The notes under the pieces: model-generated | What the model saw: the letters and a program-made list of their open reading frames with translations, nothing else | Told to the model about the DNA's origin: nothing | The model's database searches: none | Made by a program: the position numbers and the translations under genes | Assembly (NCBI GenBank): GCA_028284945.1 | Contig: JANQQJ010000024.1 | Span: 248,001-312,000 of the forward strand | DNA from: Alphaproteobacteria bacterium | GTDB taxonomy: Bacteria; Pseudomonadota; Alphaproteobacteria; SMXS01 | Length of the DNA stretch: 64,000 bases | Reading direction: 5' to 3' | In this document: positions 1 to 8,244 of the stretch, piece after piece | Numbering within the stretch: position 1 is the first letter of the stretch | How the letters are laid out: each line of letters starts with the position of its first letter

Positions 1-241
1 TGGCGGAACGGTTCAATGCATCCTCAACCTCCGCCGACGCTTCACCCCCCAGCGGCATCACCCAGGCGGTGACGTTTTTCAGGTCCGGACTGACATCAAC
101 TTCCGTCACGGTAATCGATACGCCGACAAGCGCGGGGTCCCGCAATTCACCATGGGCGAAAATATCGGCCAGGGCGTGGCGCACCAGTTCACCAACACGT
201 TGCTGGCGCTGGGACCGGATGTTCCCGCGGGTTCTTGTCAT
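1..241 (-). CDS. rbfA: Ribosome-binding factor A (N-terminal part; gene runs off the window)
   Basis: Eighty codons are visible from an ATG at 241; the 3' end lies outside the window. The start has the usual RbfA pattern: a basic segment (RSQRQQRVGELVRHALADIF), then the strand containing VGVSITVTEVDVSPDL and a following alanine/valine-rich strand. RbfA is a KH-fold protein that binds the 30S subunit and helps mature the 5' end of 16S rRNA, with a role in cold adaptation. It follows infB by 35 bp and is probably the distal part of the rimP-nusA-ylxR-infB transcript. Identification rests on sequence pattern and the infB-rbfA order, which is very widely conserved. Confidence 0.9.
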   Translation of the reverse strand, partial: MTRTRGNIRSQRQQRVGELVRHALADIFAHGELRDPALVGVSITVTEVDVSPDLKNVTAWVMPLGGEASAEVEDALNRSA

Positions 242-276
242 AGCTAAGGGGCCTTATGCCTTGGTCGTCTGTCCGG

Positions 277-2784
277 CTATAGCGAGCGGGCCAGCTCTTC
301 TGTTTCGAAGACCTCAATGGTGTCGCCAGCCTTGATGTCGTCGAAATTTTCGAGCGCGATGCCGCATTCCGTACCCGCGGCAACCTCTTTAACCTCATCC
401 TTGAAGCGCCGCAGCGACCGCATTTCACCGGTATAGATCACCACATCGTCACGCAGCAGCCGCGCCTTGGCGTCTGCCTTGACTGTGCCATCGACCACGA
501 TGCAACCGGCTGCCTTGCCCTTACCGGCTGCGAATACGTCTTTAACATCCGCGGTGCCCAGAATGGTCTCGCGGATCTCAGGCGCAAGCATGCCGGACAA
601 GGCCGCCTTGATATCGTCAACCAGATCGTAAATCACTGAATAATAACGGATTTCGACGCCCTGTGCTTCGGCCTGCGAGCGCACCTTTCCAGGCGCCCGG
701 ACATTGAACGCCAGGATCGGCGCATTCGACGCCTCAGCCAGAACAACATCAGACTCGCTGACACCGCCCACGCCAGTCAGCAAAACTTTGACCGCGACTT
801 CATCCGTGTTCATTTTTTCCAATGCGCCAACCACGGCTTCAGCCGAACCGTGCACATCGGCTTTAACGACGACCGGCAGCTCCTGAACCTCGTCCGACTG
901 TAGTTTGTCGAGCATCGCTTCCAGCGACGCCCGGGGTTGCGCCACATTCTCCAGCTCACGCCGCTGACGCTGGCGATATTCCGAGACTTCGCGCGCGCGC
1001 GCATCGTTTTCAACAACAGCAAACTCATCACCCGCTGTTGGTGTACCGCCCAGTCCGAGCACTTCAACCGGAAGAGACGGACCAGCCTCTTTAATCTGCT
1101 TACCCTTATCGTCGATCAGCGCACGGACGCGGCCCCATTCGGCACCGGCCACAAAAATGTCACCGACTTTCAGCGTGCCGCGGGTCACCAGCACCGAGGC
1201 CACCGAGCCACGCCCCTTGTCCAGGGTTGCTTCGATTACGACGCCCGACGCAGGCCGGTCCGGATTGGCTTTAAGCTCCATCAACTCAGCCTGAAGGGTG
1301 ATTGCCTCTTCAAGCTTGTCCAGGTTCATCTTCTCAGTCGCCGAAACCTCAACATCGAGCACATCACCGCCCATGCCTTCAACGATGATCTCGTGCTGCA
1401 ACAACTCCTGCCTTACCCGGTCCGGCGTTGCGTCCGGCTTGTCCATCTTGTTGATCGCGACAATGATCGGCACCTCAGCCGCCTTGGCGTGCTGAATGGC
1501 CTCAATGGTTTGCGGCATGACGCCATCATCGGAGGCGACAACCAGCACGACCAGATCGGTCGCCTGAGCGCCCCGCGCGCGCATGGCTGTAAAGGCGGCA
1601 TGGCCCGGCGTATCCAGGAAGGTGATCTTCTCGCCCCCTGCCAAATTGACCTGATAGGCGCCAATATGCTGGGTAATGCCGCCGGCTTCGCCTGCAACGA
1701 CATCTGTCGCACGCAGCGCATCCAACAGCGAGGTCTTGCCGTGATCGACGTGGCCCATGACGGTAACCACCGGCGGACGCGGCTGAAGATCTTTTTCGTC
1801 CTCTTCCTCAGTGTCCTCAACGAGCCCGATTTCAACATCGGCTTCCGCGACGCGCCGGATCGTGTGACCCATTTCCGTGATCACCAATTCGGCTGTATCG
1901 GCGTCGATTTCCTCATCAGCGGTGACCATCACACCGATCTTGGCCAATTCGCGGACCACGGCGACACTGCGCTCTGACATCCGGTTCGCAAGTTCGGCAA
2001 CCGTGATGGATTCGGGAACAACAACCTCTCTGAACAATTTACGGGGCTCATCCGGTTGGCGGGCAGCGGCCTTGCGTTTTTCCCGCGCACGGCGCATGGC
2101 GGCCAGTGAGCGTTGCCGTTCTTCAGCACCATCGTCCAGCGCCCGTTGAATGGTGAGCGGCCGTTCACGGCGGCGAGGCTCTGCCCGGGTTGTCGGACGA
2201 TTCTTCGGCCGGTCAACCGGTTTGACCTTGCGCCGGCGGTCGTCTTCTTCAACCGGTGGCGGCGTGGGCGCGGCCTTGACCCGCGGCTTGGACTCCGGCT
2301 TGGGTGTCGGCTCGAGCGCTTGAGGCGGCACGACAGGTTCCGGTTCCGGTTCCGGTGTTGCCTCTTCGGCTGGCGCTTCGGCTTTTACTTTTTCTTCTTC
2401 TGCGGCACGCGCTGCTTCTTCTGCTTCGCGTTTCGCGCGCTCTTCGGCTTCGCGCTTCTGCTCGATTTCTTCTTGCGCCTTGCGCTCAACCTCTGCCTTG
2501 CGCGCCTCTTCCAGCGCTTTGGCACGCACCGCGCGCTCGTCGGTTGTCAGATGGCTATCGGCGCCATCCTCCACAGACTCTTCGACCTCGGGTTCAGCAG
2601 GCGCTTTTGTTTCGGTATCGCGCGAGACAACACGCCGGCGCTTGCGCTCGACCACAACGGACTTGCCCCGGCGCTGCGAGATGCTTTGCCGAACCTGTCC
2701 CGGGTCGACCGACTTTTTCAACTGCAACGTCTTACCCTTAGACAGGGTAAGTTTGTTGTCGCCGGTTTCTTTTGTGTCACTCAT
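277..2784 (-). CDS. infB: Translation initiation factor IF-2
   Basis: An 835-residue GTPase that places initiator fMet-tRNA on the 30S subunit and promotes subunit joining. The N-terminal 250 residues are a charged Glu/Lys/Arg/Pro-rich linker typical of long alphaproteobacterial IF-2. The G domain shows G1 GHVDHGKT at 344-351, G3 DTPGH at 391-395 and G4 NKMD at 445-448. The rest matches the beta-barrel, helical and C2 domains that contact fMet-tRNA. The ATG start at 2784 lies 10 bp after the stop of the YlxR-like gene. Part of the nusA operon, so expression should follow the rimP promoter and leader at 5572-5687. No frameshift or missing G-motif is seen. Confidence 0.97.
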   Translation of the reverse strand: MSDTKETGDNKLTLSKGKTLQLKKSVDPGQVRQSISQRRGKSVVVERKRRRVVSRDTETKAPAEPEVEESVEDGADSHLTTDERAVRAKALEEARKAEVERKAQEEIEQKREAEERAKREAEEAARAAEEEKVKAEAPAEEATPEPEPEPVVPPQALEPTPKPESKPRVKAAPTPPPVEEDDRRRKVKPVDRPKNRPTTRAEPRRRERPLTIQRALDDGAEERQRSLAAMRRAREKRKAAARQPDEPRKLFREVVVPESITVAELANRMSERSVAVVRELAKIGVMVTADEEIDADTAELVITEMGHTIRRVAEADVEIGLVEDTEEEDEKDLQPRPPVVTVMGHVDHGKTSLLDALRATDVVAGEAGGITQHIGAYQVNLAGGEKITFLDTPGHAAFTAMRARGAQATDLVVLVVASDDGVMPQTIEAIQHAKAAEVPIIVAINKMDKPDATPDRVRQELLQHEIIVEGMGGDVLDVEVSATEKMNLDKLEEAITLQAELMELKANPDRPASGVVIEATLDKGRGSVASVLVTRGTLKVGDIFVAGAEWGRVRALIDDKGKQIKEAGPSLPVEVLGLGGTPTAGDEFAVVENDARAREVSEYRQRQRRELENVAQPRASLEAMLDKLQSDEVQELPVVVKADVHGSAEAVVGALEKMNTDEVAVKVLLTGVGGVSESDVVLAEASNAPILAFNVRAPGKVRSQAEAQGVEIRYYSVIYDLVDDIKAALSGMLAPEIRETILGTADVKDVFAAGKGKAAGCIVVDGTVKADAKARLLRDDVVIYTGEMRSLRRFKDEVKEVAAGTECGIALENFDDIKAGDTIEVFETEELARSL

Positions 2785-2794
2785 TCAAATCCAC

Positions 2795-3400
2795 CTAACC
2801 GCACGCATCGGTTGCCTGCGCTGACACCGATTCTCCGCGAAAACCGGCCAACCGCCGGGATTCCGCAATAAATCGGCGGGCAAGCCCACCATCGCGAAGC
2901 GCTGCATGTACCACATTCTCCCGTCCCAGTGCCAAACTCAATTCGTCTCGGCTGAAAACACTGATGACGGGGGTGTCGACGGCTAATCGTTCCAATTTGG
3001 CCCGGCCGTCCTTCGCAGCGTCACTGGCCGTCACCAAAATGGCGGCGCCATGACGCAGCAAATCCTTCACATTCTCAAATCCCAGAACCAGGTCGCCAGC
3101 CTTGCGGGCCAGGCCCAACAAGTTCAAACAACGGGTCGCTAGCTGGTTTTCAATGGTGTCAGAAAGACCATCCGGGATGCTAACCTTTTGACGCGCAGCA
3201 CGGGCAAATGCCCTTCCATCAGCGGCCTCTATCGCTGCGCGGGACGCACTAACCCAAAGCCCGCGCCCTGGCAGGCTGCCCTTGAGGTCGGGCACAACCG
3301 TATCGTCCGGACCGATGACAAAACGCACCAGATCCGGTTGCGGCAGCACATGGCCACTTACGATACATCGCCGTTCAGCGACATGGGTCCTGCGCGTCAT
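2795..3400 (-). CDS. YlxR/DUF448-type RNA-binding protein with L7Ae-like C-terminal domain
   Basis: A 201-residue protein between nusA and infB, the normal place for this family. The N-terminal half is the YlxR (DUF448) domain: ERRCIVSG near residue 9 and the GRGLWVS motif near residue 46. The C-terminal half, from about residue 95 (LLGLARKAGDLVLGFENV), looks like an L7Ae/ribosomal-protein-like RNA-binding fold, a fusion common in Alphaproteobacteria. It probably binds RNA in the translation or ribosome-assembly machinery; the exact target is not known to me. The ATG start at 3400 follows nusA by 23 bp with GGAG upstream. Confidence 0.88.
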   Translation of the reverse strand: MTRRTHVAERRCIVSGHVLPQPDLVRFVIGPDDTVVPDLKGSLPGRGLWVSASRAAIEAADGRAFARAARQKVSIPDGLSDTIENQLATRCLNLLGLARKAGDLVLGFENVKDLLRHGAAILVTASDAAKDGRAKLERLAVDTPVISVFSRDELSLALGRENVVHAALRDGGLARRFIAESRRLAGFRGESVSAQATDACG

Positions 3401-3423
3401 TGACGCTCCGTTGGTTAAGTACC

Positions 3424-5025
3424 TCAGGCACCTTCAGGTGCCTCTTCTTTTTCCGCGTCAGCAACGCCGTCTTCAGGCGCGGCCTCGGCAGCTGCTTCAT
3501 CTTCATCGTCAAACCAGTGCGCCCGGGCGGCCATGATGATCTCATTGGCCTCATCCTCAGTCAGCTCGAACGTCTCTAGCGGGCCTTCACCCACCTCGAT
3601 CAATTCGAACCCGGCAAATTCACCCAGATCATCCAGCGTTTTCACGCCCGCCTTGCCCAGCGCGACGAGCATTTGAGGGGTCAAGGCCTCAATTGCTGCA
3701 ACACCATCTTCAACACCCAGGGCCTTGCGTTCGTCGTCTGCCTCATCATCAAGGCGCTGCAGCGCCGCACGGGCGCGATTCTGAAGCTCTTCGGCAATGT
3801 CGTCATCAAACCCTTCAATGGCCGCGATCTCTTCAACTTCGATAAAGGCAACCTCTTCAAGTTCACTGAAGCCTTCCGCGACCAGCAACTGAGCGATGGT
3901 TTCCTCGACATCGAGCGCATTCATGAACAATTCGGACCGCTGGATAAATTCCTGCTGACGGCGTTCGGACTCTTCCGCCTCGGTCAGGATATCGATGGTC
4001 CAGCCAGTGAGCTGCGATGCAAGACGCACATTCTGACCGCGGCGGCCAATCGCCAGGCTGAGCTGATCATCGGGCACCACCACTTCGATCCGCTCATTGT
4101 CCTCATCAAGAACCACTTTCTGGACCTCTGCCGGCGCCAATCCGTTGACCACGAAGCTGGCGACATCAGGCGACCACTGAATAATGTCGATCTTTTCGCC
4201 CTGCAGCTCGTTGACCACGGCCTGCACCCGGCTGCCGCGCATACCGACGCAGGCGCCCACAGGATCGATACCGGGGTCGCTGGACTGAACGGCAATCTTG
4301 GCCCGGCTGCCCGGATCGCGGGCCACCGCCTTGATCTCGATAATACCGTCGTAAATCTCCGGCACTTCCTGCGCGAAAAGTTCGGCCATGAATTCCGGCC
4401 TGGCGCGCGACAGGAAGATCTGCGGACCGCGCGCTTCTTCGCGCACATCAAAAATGAAGGCGCGGACCCGGTCACCATTGCGCAAATTCTCGCGCGGCAG
4501 ACCTTCGTCCCGGCGGATGACCGCTTCAGCCCGGCCCAGGTCGACAATCACATTGCCATATTCCACCCGCTTGACGATACCGTTGGTCACTTCCCCGACG
4601 CGGTCCTTGTATTCTTCGTACTGACGGGCCCGTTCAGCTTCGCGAACCTTCTGGGTGATGACCTGCTTGGCGGTCTGGGCAGCAATGCGGCCGAATTCCA
4701 GCGGCGGCAGCTGTTCGATGAATTCGGTGCCGACCTCGATCTCGTCATTCGGATAAAGCTTGCGCGCCTCGTCAACGGTCAGCTCAGCGGCCTCGTTCTC
4801 AACCTCTTCGACCACAGTCGTATACCGCTTAAGATCGATCTCTCCGGTCTCGCGGTTAATGGTCGCACGAAGGTCGAGCTCTGCCCCATAGCGGGAGCGG
4901 GCTGCCTTTTGCAGCGCTTCTTCCATCGCTTCGATGACCAGGTCTTTCTCAATGACCTTGTCAGCTGCAACCGCATCAGCAACCTGAAGCAATTCCAACC
5001 GATTGGCGCTAATCGCCGTGGACAT
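3424..5025 (-). CDS. nusA: Transcription termination/antitermination factor NusA
   Basis: A 533-residue RNA polymerase-associated protein that modulates pausing, intrinsic termination and antitermination. Domains in order: N-terminal RNAP-binding domain (1 to about 130), S1 domain (about 135-200, beginning near VGEVTNGIVKRVEYGNVIVD), tandem KH domains (about 230-345, with VGACVGMRGSRVQAVVNEL and AIGRRGQNVRLASQL), then two acidic helix-hairpin-helix repeats typical of proteobacterial NusA and a very acidic tail. It lies 20 bp after rimP. Because NusA stimulates hairpin-dependent pausing and termination, the terminator in the rimP leader (5572-5602) makes autoregulation plausible; that part is inference. 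Confidence 0.97.
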   Translation of the reverse strand: MSTAISANRLELLQVADAVAADKVIEKDLVIEAMEEALQKAARSRYGAELDLRATINRETGEIDLKRYTTVVEEVENEAAELTVDEARKLYPNDEIEVGTEFIEQLPPLEFGRIAAQTAKQVITQKVREAERARQYEEYKDRVGEVTNGIVKRVEYGNVIVDLGRAEAVIRRDEGLPRENLRNGDRVRAFIFDVREEARGPQIFLSRARPEFMAELFAQEVPEIYDGIIEIKAVARDPGSRAKIAVQSSDPGIDPVGACVGMRGSRVQAVVNELQGEKIDIIQWSPDVASFVVNGLAPAEVQKVVLDEDNERIEVVVPDDQLSLAIGRRGQNVRLASQLTGWTIDILTEAEESERRQQEFIQRSELFMNALDVEETIAQLLVAEGFSELEEVAFIEVEEIAAIEGFDDDIAEELQNRARAALQRLDDEADDERKALGVEDGVAAIEALTPQMLVALGKAGVKTLDDLGEFAGFELIEVGEGPLETFELTEDEANEIIMAARAHWFDDEDEAAAEAAPEDGVADAEKEEAPEGA

Positions 5026-5045
5026 GAGCCGTTACTCCTTCTTCC

Positions 5046-5540
5046 TCAGTGCTCGGCATGGGCATTTTGATGCGCGTCGATCAGCGCATCGGTCAATACC
5101 AGCTTGGCATTATCAATGTCGTCAAAGGGCAGGTAGGCTGTGCCTTGATCCGTTTGCAGCACAACCAGCCCTTCATCCAATCCCTGCAGCAGACCGCGAA
5201 AACGGCGCTGCCCTTCCTGTGGCGTGGCGAGTTCGACCTTTGCCTCGAATCCCGCATAGCGCTCGAAATCGCGCTCGCGCACCAACGGCCGGTCAATCCC
5301 CGGTGAGCTGATTTCCAGATCATATTCACCGCGAATGGGGTCTTCGACATCAAGCACGGCCGACAAGGTCCGGCTCAGCTGGGTGCAGTCTTCCACATTC
5401 ATCGACCCGTCGGGCCGCTCTGCCATGATCTGCAAGGTGGGCCGGCCGCCGGTCATGTAACGCACGCGCACAATATCGAAGCCCAACGCCTGGGAAGGCG
5501 CTTCGATTAGTTCGCGAATTTTGTCAGCAACCGTAGCCAC
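5046..5540 (-). CDS. rimP: Ribosome maturation factor RimP
   Basis: A 164-residue 30S maturation factor. The body matches RimP: LGFDIVRVRYM, then TQLSRTLSAVLDVEDPI and YDLEISSPGIDRPL, followed by the C-terminal Sm-like domain. I chose the GTG at 5540, giving VATVADKIREL, because AGAGG sits 8 nt upstream and the length fits the family. The open frame continues upstream to a TTG at 5687, but that part lies over a promoter and a terminator hairpin and has no RimP similarity. First gene of rimP-nusA-ylxR-infB-rbfA. Confidence 0.93.
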   Translation of the reverse strand: MATVADKIRELIEAPSQALGFDIVRVRYMTGGRPTLQIMAERPDGSMNVEDCTQLSRTLSAVLDVEDPIRGEYDLEISSPGIDRPLVRERDFERYAGFEAKVELATPQEGQRRFRGLLQGLDEGLVVLQTDQGTAYLPFDDIDNAKLVLTDALIDAHQNAHAEH

Positions 5541-5571
5541 CGGTGCGGCCTCTATTTCTGTTTCGTTCGCC

Positions 5572-5602
5572 CAAAACAAAAAAAGTGGGCGGCAGGCCCA
5601 CT
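5572..5602 (-). terminator. Intrinsic terminator in the rimP leader (attenuator candidate)
   Basis: On the minus strand a perfect 7-bp stem, AGTGGGC with GCCCACT (arms 5596-5602 and 5584-5590), closes a 5-nt loop. It is followed at once by six T, one G and four T. This is a textbook Rho-independent terminator. It lies downstream of the promoter at 5660-5687 and about 30 nt upstream of the rimP GTG, so every transcript from that promoter must read through it to reach rimP. It may also end trmB transcripts. Confidence 0.85.
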
Positions 5603-5613
5603 CCTTTAAGTCT

Positions 5614-5640
5614 CTTTCGCCCCAACCTTTGGTACGAAAG
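5614..5640 (-). other. Upstream hairpin in the rimP leader RNA
   Basis: CTTTCG (5635-5640) pairs with CGAAAG (5614-5619) on the minus strand, with an inner CCAA/TTGG stem (5629-5632 with 5622-5625), giving an imperfect two-part hairpin just before the terminator hairpin. It could act as a pause or regulatory element of the attenuator. No pairing that clearly excludes the terminator stem was found, so the role is open. Confidence 0.5.
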
Positions 5641-5659
5641 CTATGTAAAGAGCACGGGA

Positions 5660-5687
5660 ATAATAGCCAAAAGGCGCTTTTTATCAA
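5660..5687 (-). promoter_or_regulatory. Sigma-70-type promoter for the rimP-nusA-infB operon
   Basis: Minus-strand TTGATA (5682-5687), a 16-bp spacer and TATTAT (5660-5665) closely resemble the -35 and -10 consensus. The -35 box overlaps the trmB stop codon. The expected transcription start near 5653 leaves a leader of about 110 nt containing a hairpin and the intrinsic terminator. Confidence 0.7.
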
Positions 5688-6403
5688 GCAATATGTCCGG
5701 CCCGCGGCGCCCTTCGATAACGCAGATAAGCAGGCCGAGCCCCGGCTTCAAGGGCTTTGGCTTCGTACCGCGTCTGCGGCCAATCTGCAGTCCGGGTCCG
5801 CCAATCGGCGGGCCCCTCAACAAGCCACTCGAACTCAGGCCGGGCAAGCATGGCTTTGAGAATCCATTGGAGGTAACCCGGATGATCGGTCGCGATCCTG
5901 AGCTCTGCGCCGTCGTCAAGCGCATCCGCCAAAAGCCCCAGTGAGGTTTCGTTAATGAAGCGGCGCTTGTGATGCCGCTTTTTCGGCCACGGGTCAGGAA
6001 ACAAAATAAAGGTACGCTTCAGACAGGCCGGCTTCAGAGATGACAGCAGATATGCAGCGTCGTCGGAAAAAACCCGCACATTGCCGATGTTCCGGGCCGA
6101 CAGCTCCGCCAGAAGACTGGCCGTGCCGGTTTCATATGGCTCACAGCCGATAATGCCCACGTGAGGGTTTTGTTGCGCCTGCCAGGCAAGATGCTCGCCC
6201 TTACCGAAACCGACTTCCAGCCAGATCGACTCGATGGATGCATCAAACCAAGTGCCCGGGTCGATATCCGACTCGCCGTCGGGAATATCAATTGCAACGT
6301 TGCCGAGCGTTTCTTCAACGAGCGCCTTGCGCGTCGCGCTGAGCGGCTTGCCCCGTCTGCGGCCAAAGACCCGCCGGTCCCGCCGGCTGTCTGCGGCAGT
6401 CAT
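5684..6403 (-). CDS. trmB: tRNA (guanine-N7-)-methyltransferase
   Basis: A 239-residue class I SAM-dependent methyltransferase that forms m7G46 in the tRNA variable loop. The SAM-binding motif GFGKGEH is at 65-71. The family hallmark FPDPWPKKRHHKRR is at 135-148. The substrate-binding C-terminus contains the family-typical T-D and Y-R-like segments (IATDHPGYLQWIL, then RTRTADWPQTRYEAKA). It starts with ATG at 6403, only 5 bp after metK, so the two genes are probably co-transcribed and SAM supply sits beside a SAM user. Normal length for the family. Confidence 0.95.
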   Translation of the reverse strand: MTAADSRRDRRVFGRRRGKPLSATRKALVEETLGNVAIDIPDGESDIDPGTWFDASIESIWLEVGFGKGEHLAWQAQQNPHVGIIGCEPYETGTASLLAELSARNIGNVRVFSDDAAYLLSSLKPACLKRTFILFPDPWPKKRHHKRRFINETSLGLLADALDDGAELRIATDHPGYLQWILKAMLARPEFEWLVEGPADWRTRTADWPQTRYEAKALEAGARPAYLRYRRAPRAGHIA

Positions 6404-6408
6404 GGCCG

Positions 6409-7578
6409 TTAGGCCAGGGCCGACCTGAGCGCCTCGGCCAGATCGGTCCGCTCCCAGCTGAACCCACCATCGTCGTCAGGCTGGCGGCCAAAATGACCGT
6501 AGGCCGCGGTGCGGGCAAAGATCGGGCGATTGAGCTTTAAATGCTCGCGGATGCCGCGCGGGCTTAGATCCATCGCCTGCATCAAGGCATCGCCCAATTT
6601 GGCTTCATCCACCTGACCGGTGCCGTGAAGATCGACATAGACCGACAACGGCTTGGACACACCAATCGCATAAGACAGCTGAATGGTACAGCGGTCAGCA
6701 AGGCCAGCAGCCACGACATTTTTTGCCAGATAACGTGACGCATAGGCGGCTGACCGGTCGACCTTAGTGGGGTCCTTGCCAGAGAATGCGCCACCGCCAT
6801 GCGGTGCTGCACCGCCATAGGTGTCGACAATAATTTTTCGCCCTGTCAGCCCGGCATCGCCATCCGGCCCGCCGATGACAAAGCGCCCGGTAGGGTTAAT
6901 AAAGAACTCGGTTTCATCGGTGATCCAGCCATCCGGCATGACCTGGTCGACAATCGGACGCACAATGGCCTGCACGGCTTCCTGTGACTGATCCTCATTA
7001 TGCTGGGTTGAGACCACAATCGAGGTTGCCCGCCTTGGCACGCCGTCTTCATAGATAAGGCTGACCTGGCTTTTCGAGTCCGGCCCAAGGCCTTCAACGG
7101 CCCCGCTGTGGCGAACATCGGCCATGGCCTGAAGGATCTTATGGGCATAATGAACCGGTGCGGGCATCAGCACATCGGTTTCGCGGCAGGCATAACCAAA
7201 CATGATGCCCTGATCACCGGCGCCTTCATCCTTGTTGCCGGCCGCGTCGACGCCCACAGCAATATCTTCGGACTGATTGTGCACCAGCACATCGACATCC
7301 GCCGTTTTCCAGTGAAATCCATCCTGCTCATAACCGATTTCGCGGATCGTCTCGCGCGCGACGTTTTCCAGTACATCCGCCGTAATCGATGCGGGGCCGC
7401 GTACTTCACCGGCCAGCACGACCTTCTGCGTGGTCACCAGCGTTTCGACCGCGACACGCGCATCGGGCTGCGCGGCAAGATAAGTATCCAAGATCGCATC
7501 AGAAATTTTATCGCAAACCTTATCCGGATGGCCTTCCGAAACAGATTCACTGGCAAATAGATATGTGTTTTTCGCCAC
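6409..7578 (-). CDS. metK: S-adenosylmethionine synthetase
   Basis: A 389-residue enzyme making SAM from methionine and ATP. Signatures: [20 protein letters not shown] near the N-terminus, the hexapeptide GAGDQG in the middle, the [16 protein letters not shown] phosphate-binding loop, and a complete C-terminal domain. I start it at the GTG at 7578 (VAKNTYLF) because GAGG lies 6 nt upstream and the family begins at this point; a TTG at 7590 is in frame but overlaps that ribosome-binding site. A good promoter lies at 7634-7662. No known SAM riboswitch motif was recognised in the leader. Confidence 0.96.
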   Translation of the reverse strand: MAKNTYLFASESVSEGHPDKVCDKISDAILDTYLAAQPDARVAVETLVTTQKVVLAGEVRGPASITADVLENVARETIREIGYEQDGFHWKTADVDVLVHNQSEDIAVGVDAAGNKDEGAGDQGIMFGYACRETDVLMPAPVHYAHKILQAMADVRHSGAVEGLGPDSKSQVSLIYEDGVPRRATSIVVSTQHNEDQSQEAVQAIVRPIVDQVMPDGWITDETEFFINPTGRFVIGGPDGDAGLTGRKIIVDTYGGAAPHGGGAFSGKDPTKVDRSAAYASRYLAKNVVAAGLADRCTIQLSYAIGVSKPLSVYVDLHGTGQVDEAKLGDALMQAMDLSPRGIREHLKLNRPIFARTAAYGHFGRQPDDDGGFSWERTDLAEALRSALA

Positions 7579-7633
7579 GCCAAGCCTCAAGCAGCATAAG
7601 GGGATGACCGCGCCGGCCGGACCGGTCGCAGGC

Positions 7634-7662
7634 TATATAGCAGCGGCATGACGCCGCCGCAA
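7634..7662 (-). promoter_or_regulatory. Promoter candidate for metK-trmB
   Basis: Minus-strand TTGCGG (7657-7662), 17-bp spacer, TATATA (7634-7639). The spacer contains a 5-bp inverted repeat, GCGGC and GCCGC around GTCAT, which could be an operator but is short enough to be chance. The leader to the metK GTG would be about 50 nt. Confidence 0.6.
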
Positions 7663-7681
7663 AGATTCTACTGAATGCAGC

Positions 7682-8080
7682 TTAGTCTTGGCGGCCGATC
7701 GTCCGGATCAGGTCGACCATGCGTTGGCGGACCGTCGGGTTGGAAACGCGGCGGAAAGCGCGGACCAAGTCCATGATTTCGCGGTCCATAATACCATCGG
7801 AAGCGAACGGGGCCTGGCCCTTTTCACCAAAGCCACCATCCTTTTCCGCATCGTCTTCCATTTCGTCGAAGAAGAATTGCGGCGTAACATCAAGAACTTG
7901 ACTGATGTCATAAAGCCGGCTGGCACCTACACGATTGGTGCCGCGTTCGTATTTCTGGACCTGCTGGAAGGTTATGCCCAGCGCCTTGCCGAGCTGTTCC
8001 TGTGTCATTCCGAGAAAGGTGCGCCGCTGGCGAAGGCGCTTGCCGACATGTACGTCAACGGGATTGGGATTTGATGCCAC
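7682..8080 (-). CDS. Xre-family helix-turn-helix regulator
   Basis: A 132-residue protein. The Xre/Cro HTH spans about residues 13-67: VGKRLRQRRTFLGMTQEQLGKALGITF, then QQVQKYERGTNRVGASRL. The tail contains an acidic segment and ends in a conserved helix (NPTVRQRMVDLIRTI). I chose the GTG at 8080 (VASNPNPVDVHVG) because GAGGAG lies 9 nt upstream and homologs in this alphaproteobacterial family begin there. It stands between lnt and metK, a conserved neighbourhood in the class. DNA-binding is well supported; the regulon is not known from sequence. Confidence 0.9.
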   Translation of the reverse strand: MASNPNPVDVHVGKRLRQRRTFLGMTQEQLGKALGITFQQVQKYERGTNRVGASRLYDISQVLDVTPQFFFDEMEDDAEKDGGFGEKGQAPFASDGIMDREIMDLVRAFRRVSNPTVRQRMVDLIRTIGRQD

Positions 8081-8211
8081 GTTCTTAGACTCCTCAATTG
8101 CTTGGCCGAGGAATCTGACGACGCGCGTGGAGGAACTGAGGGCCAGCTTTCCATCGCGCACCGCGCAAATACCGCAGCACCCACCGACCCAGTTCCGGTT
8201 TAGTTCGCCCT

Positions 8212-8240
8212 GTTTAATCGAGCCGTTGATTCCCGGTCAA
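8212..8240 (-). promoter_or_regulatory. Promoter candidate for the Xre-family regulator gene
   Basis: Minus-strand TTGACC (8235-8240), 17-bp spacer, TTAAAC (8212-8217), in the 164-bp gap between the lnt stop and the regulator start. The rest of the gap shows no gene or clear terminator. Confidence 0.5.
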
Positions 8241-8244
8241 GAGT

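Noticed and set aside
937-1977. Long plus-strand open frame (346 codons) inside infB
   Set aside because: It is antisense to a fully conserved gene, has no known domain and arises from the biased codon use of infB. Similar long frames opposite nusA, metK and the barrel gene were left out for the same reason.
5541-5687. N-terminal extension of RimP to a TTG at 5687 (49 extra residues)
   Set aside because: The region contains promoter boxes, a hairpin and an intrinsic terminator, and the translated sequence has no RimP similarity. The GTG at 5540 has a proper ribosome-binding site.
7579-7681. SAM riboswitch in the metK leader
   Set aside because: I compared it by eye with SAM-II and SAM/SAH consensus pieces and found no match; only a promoter is supported.
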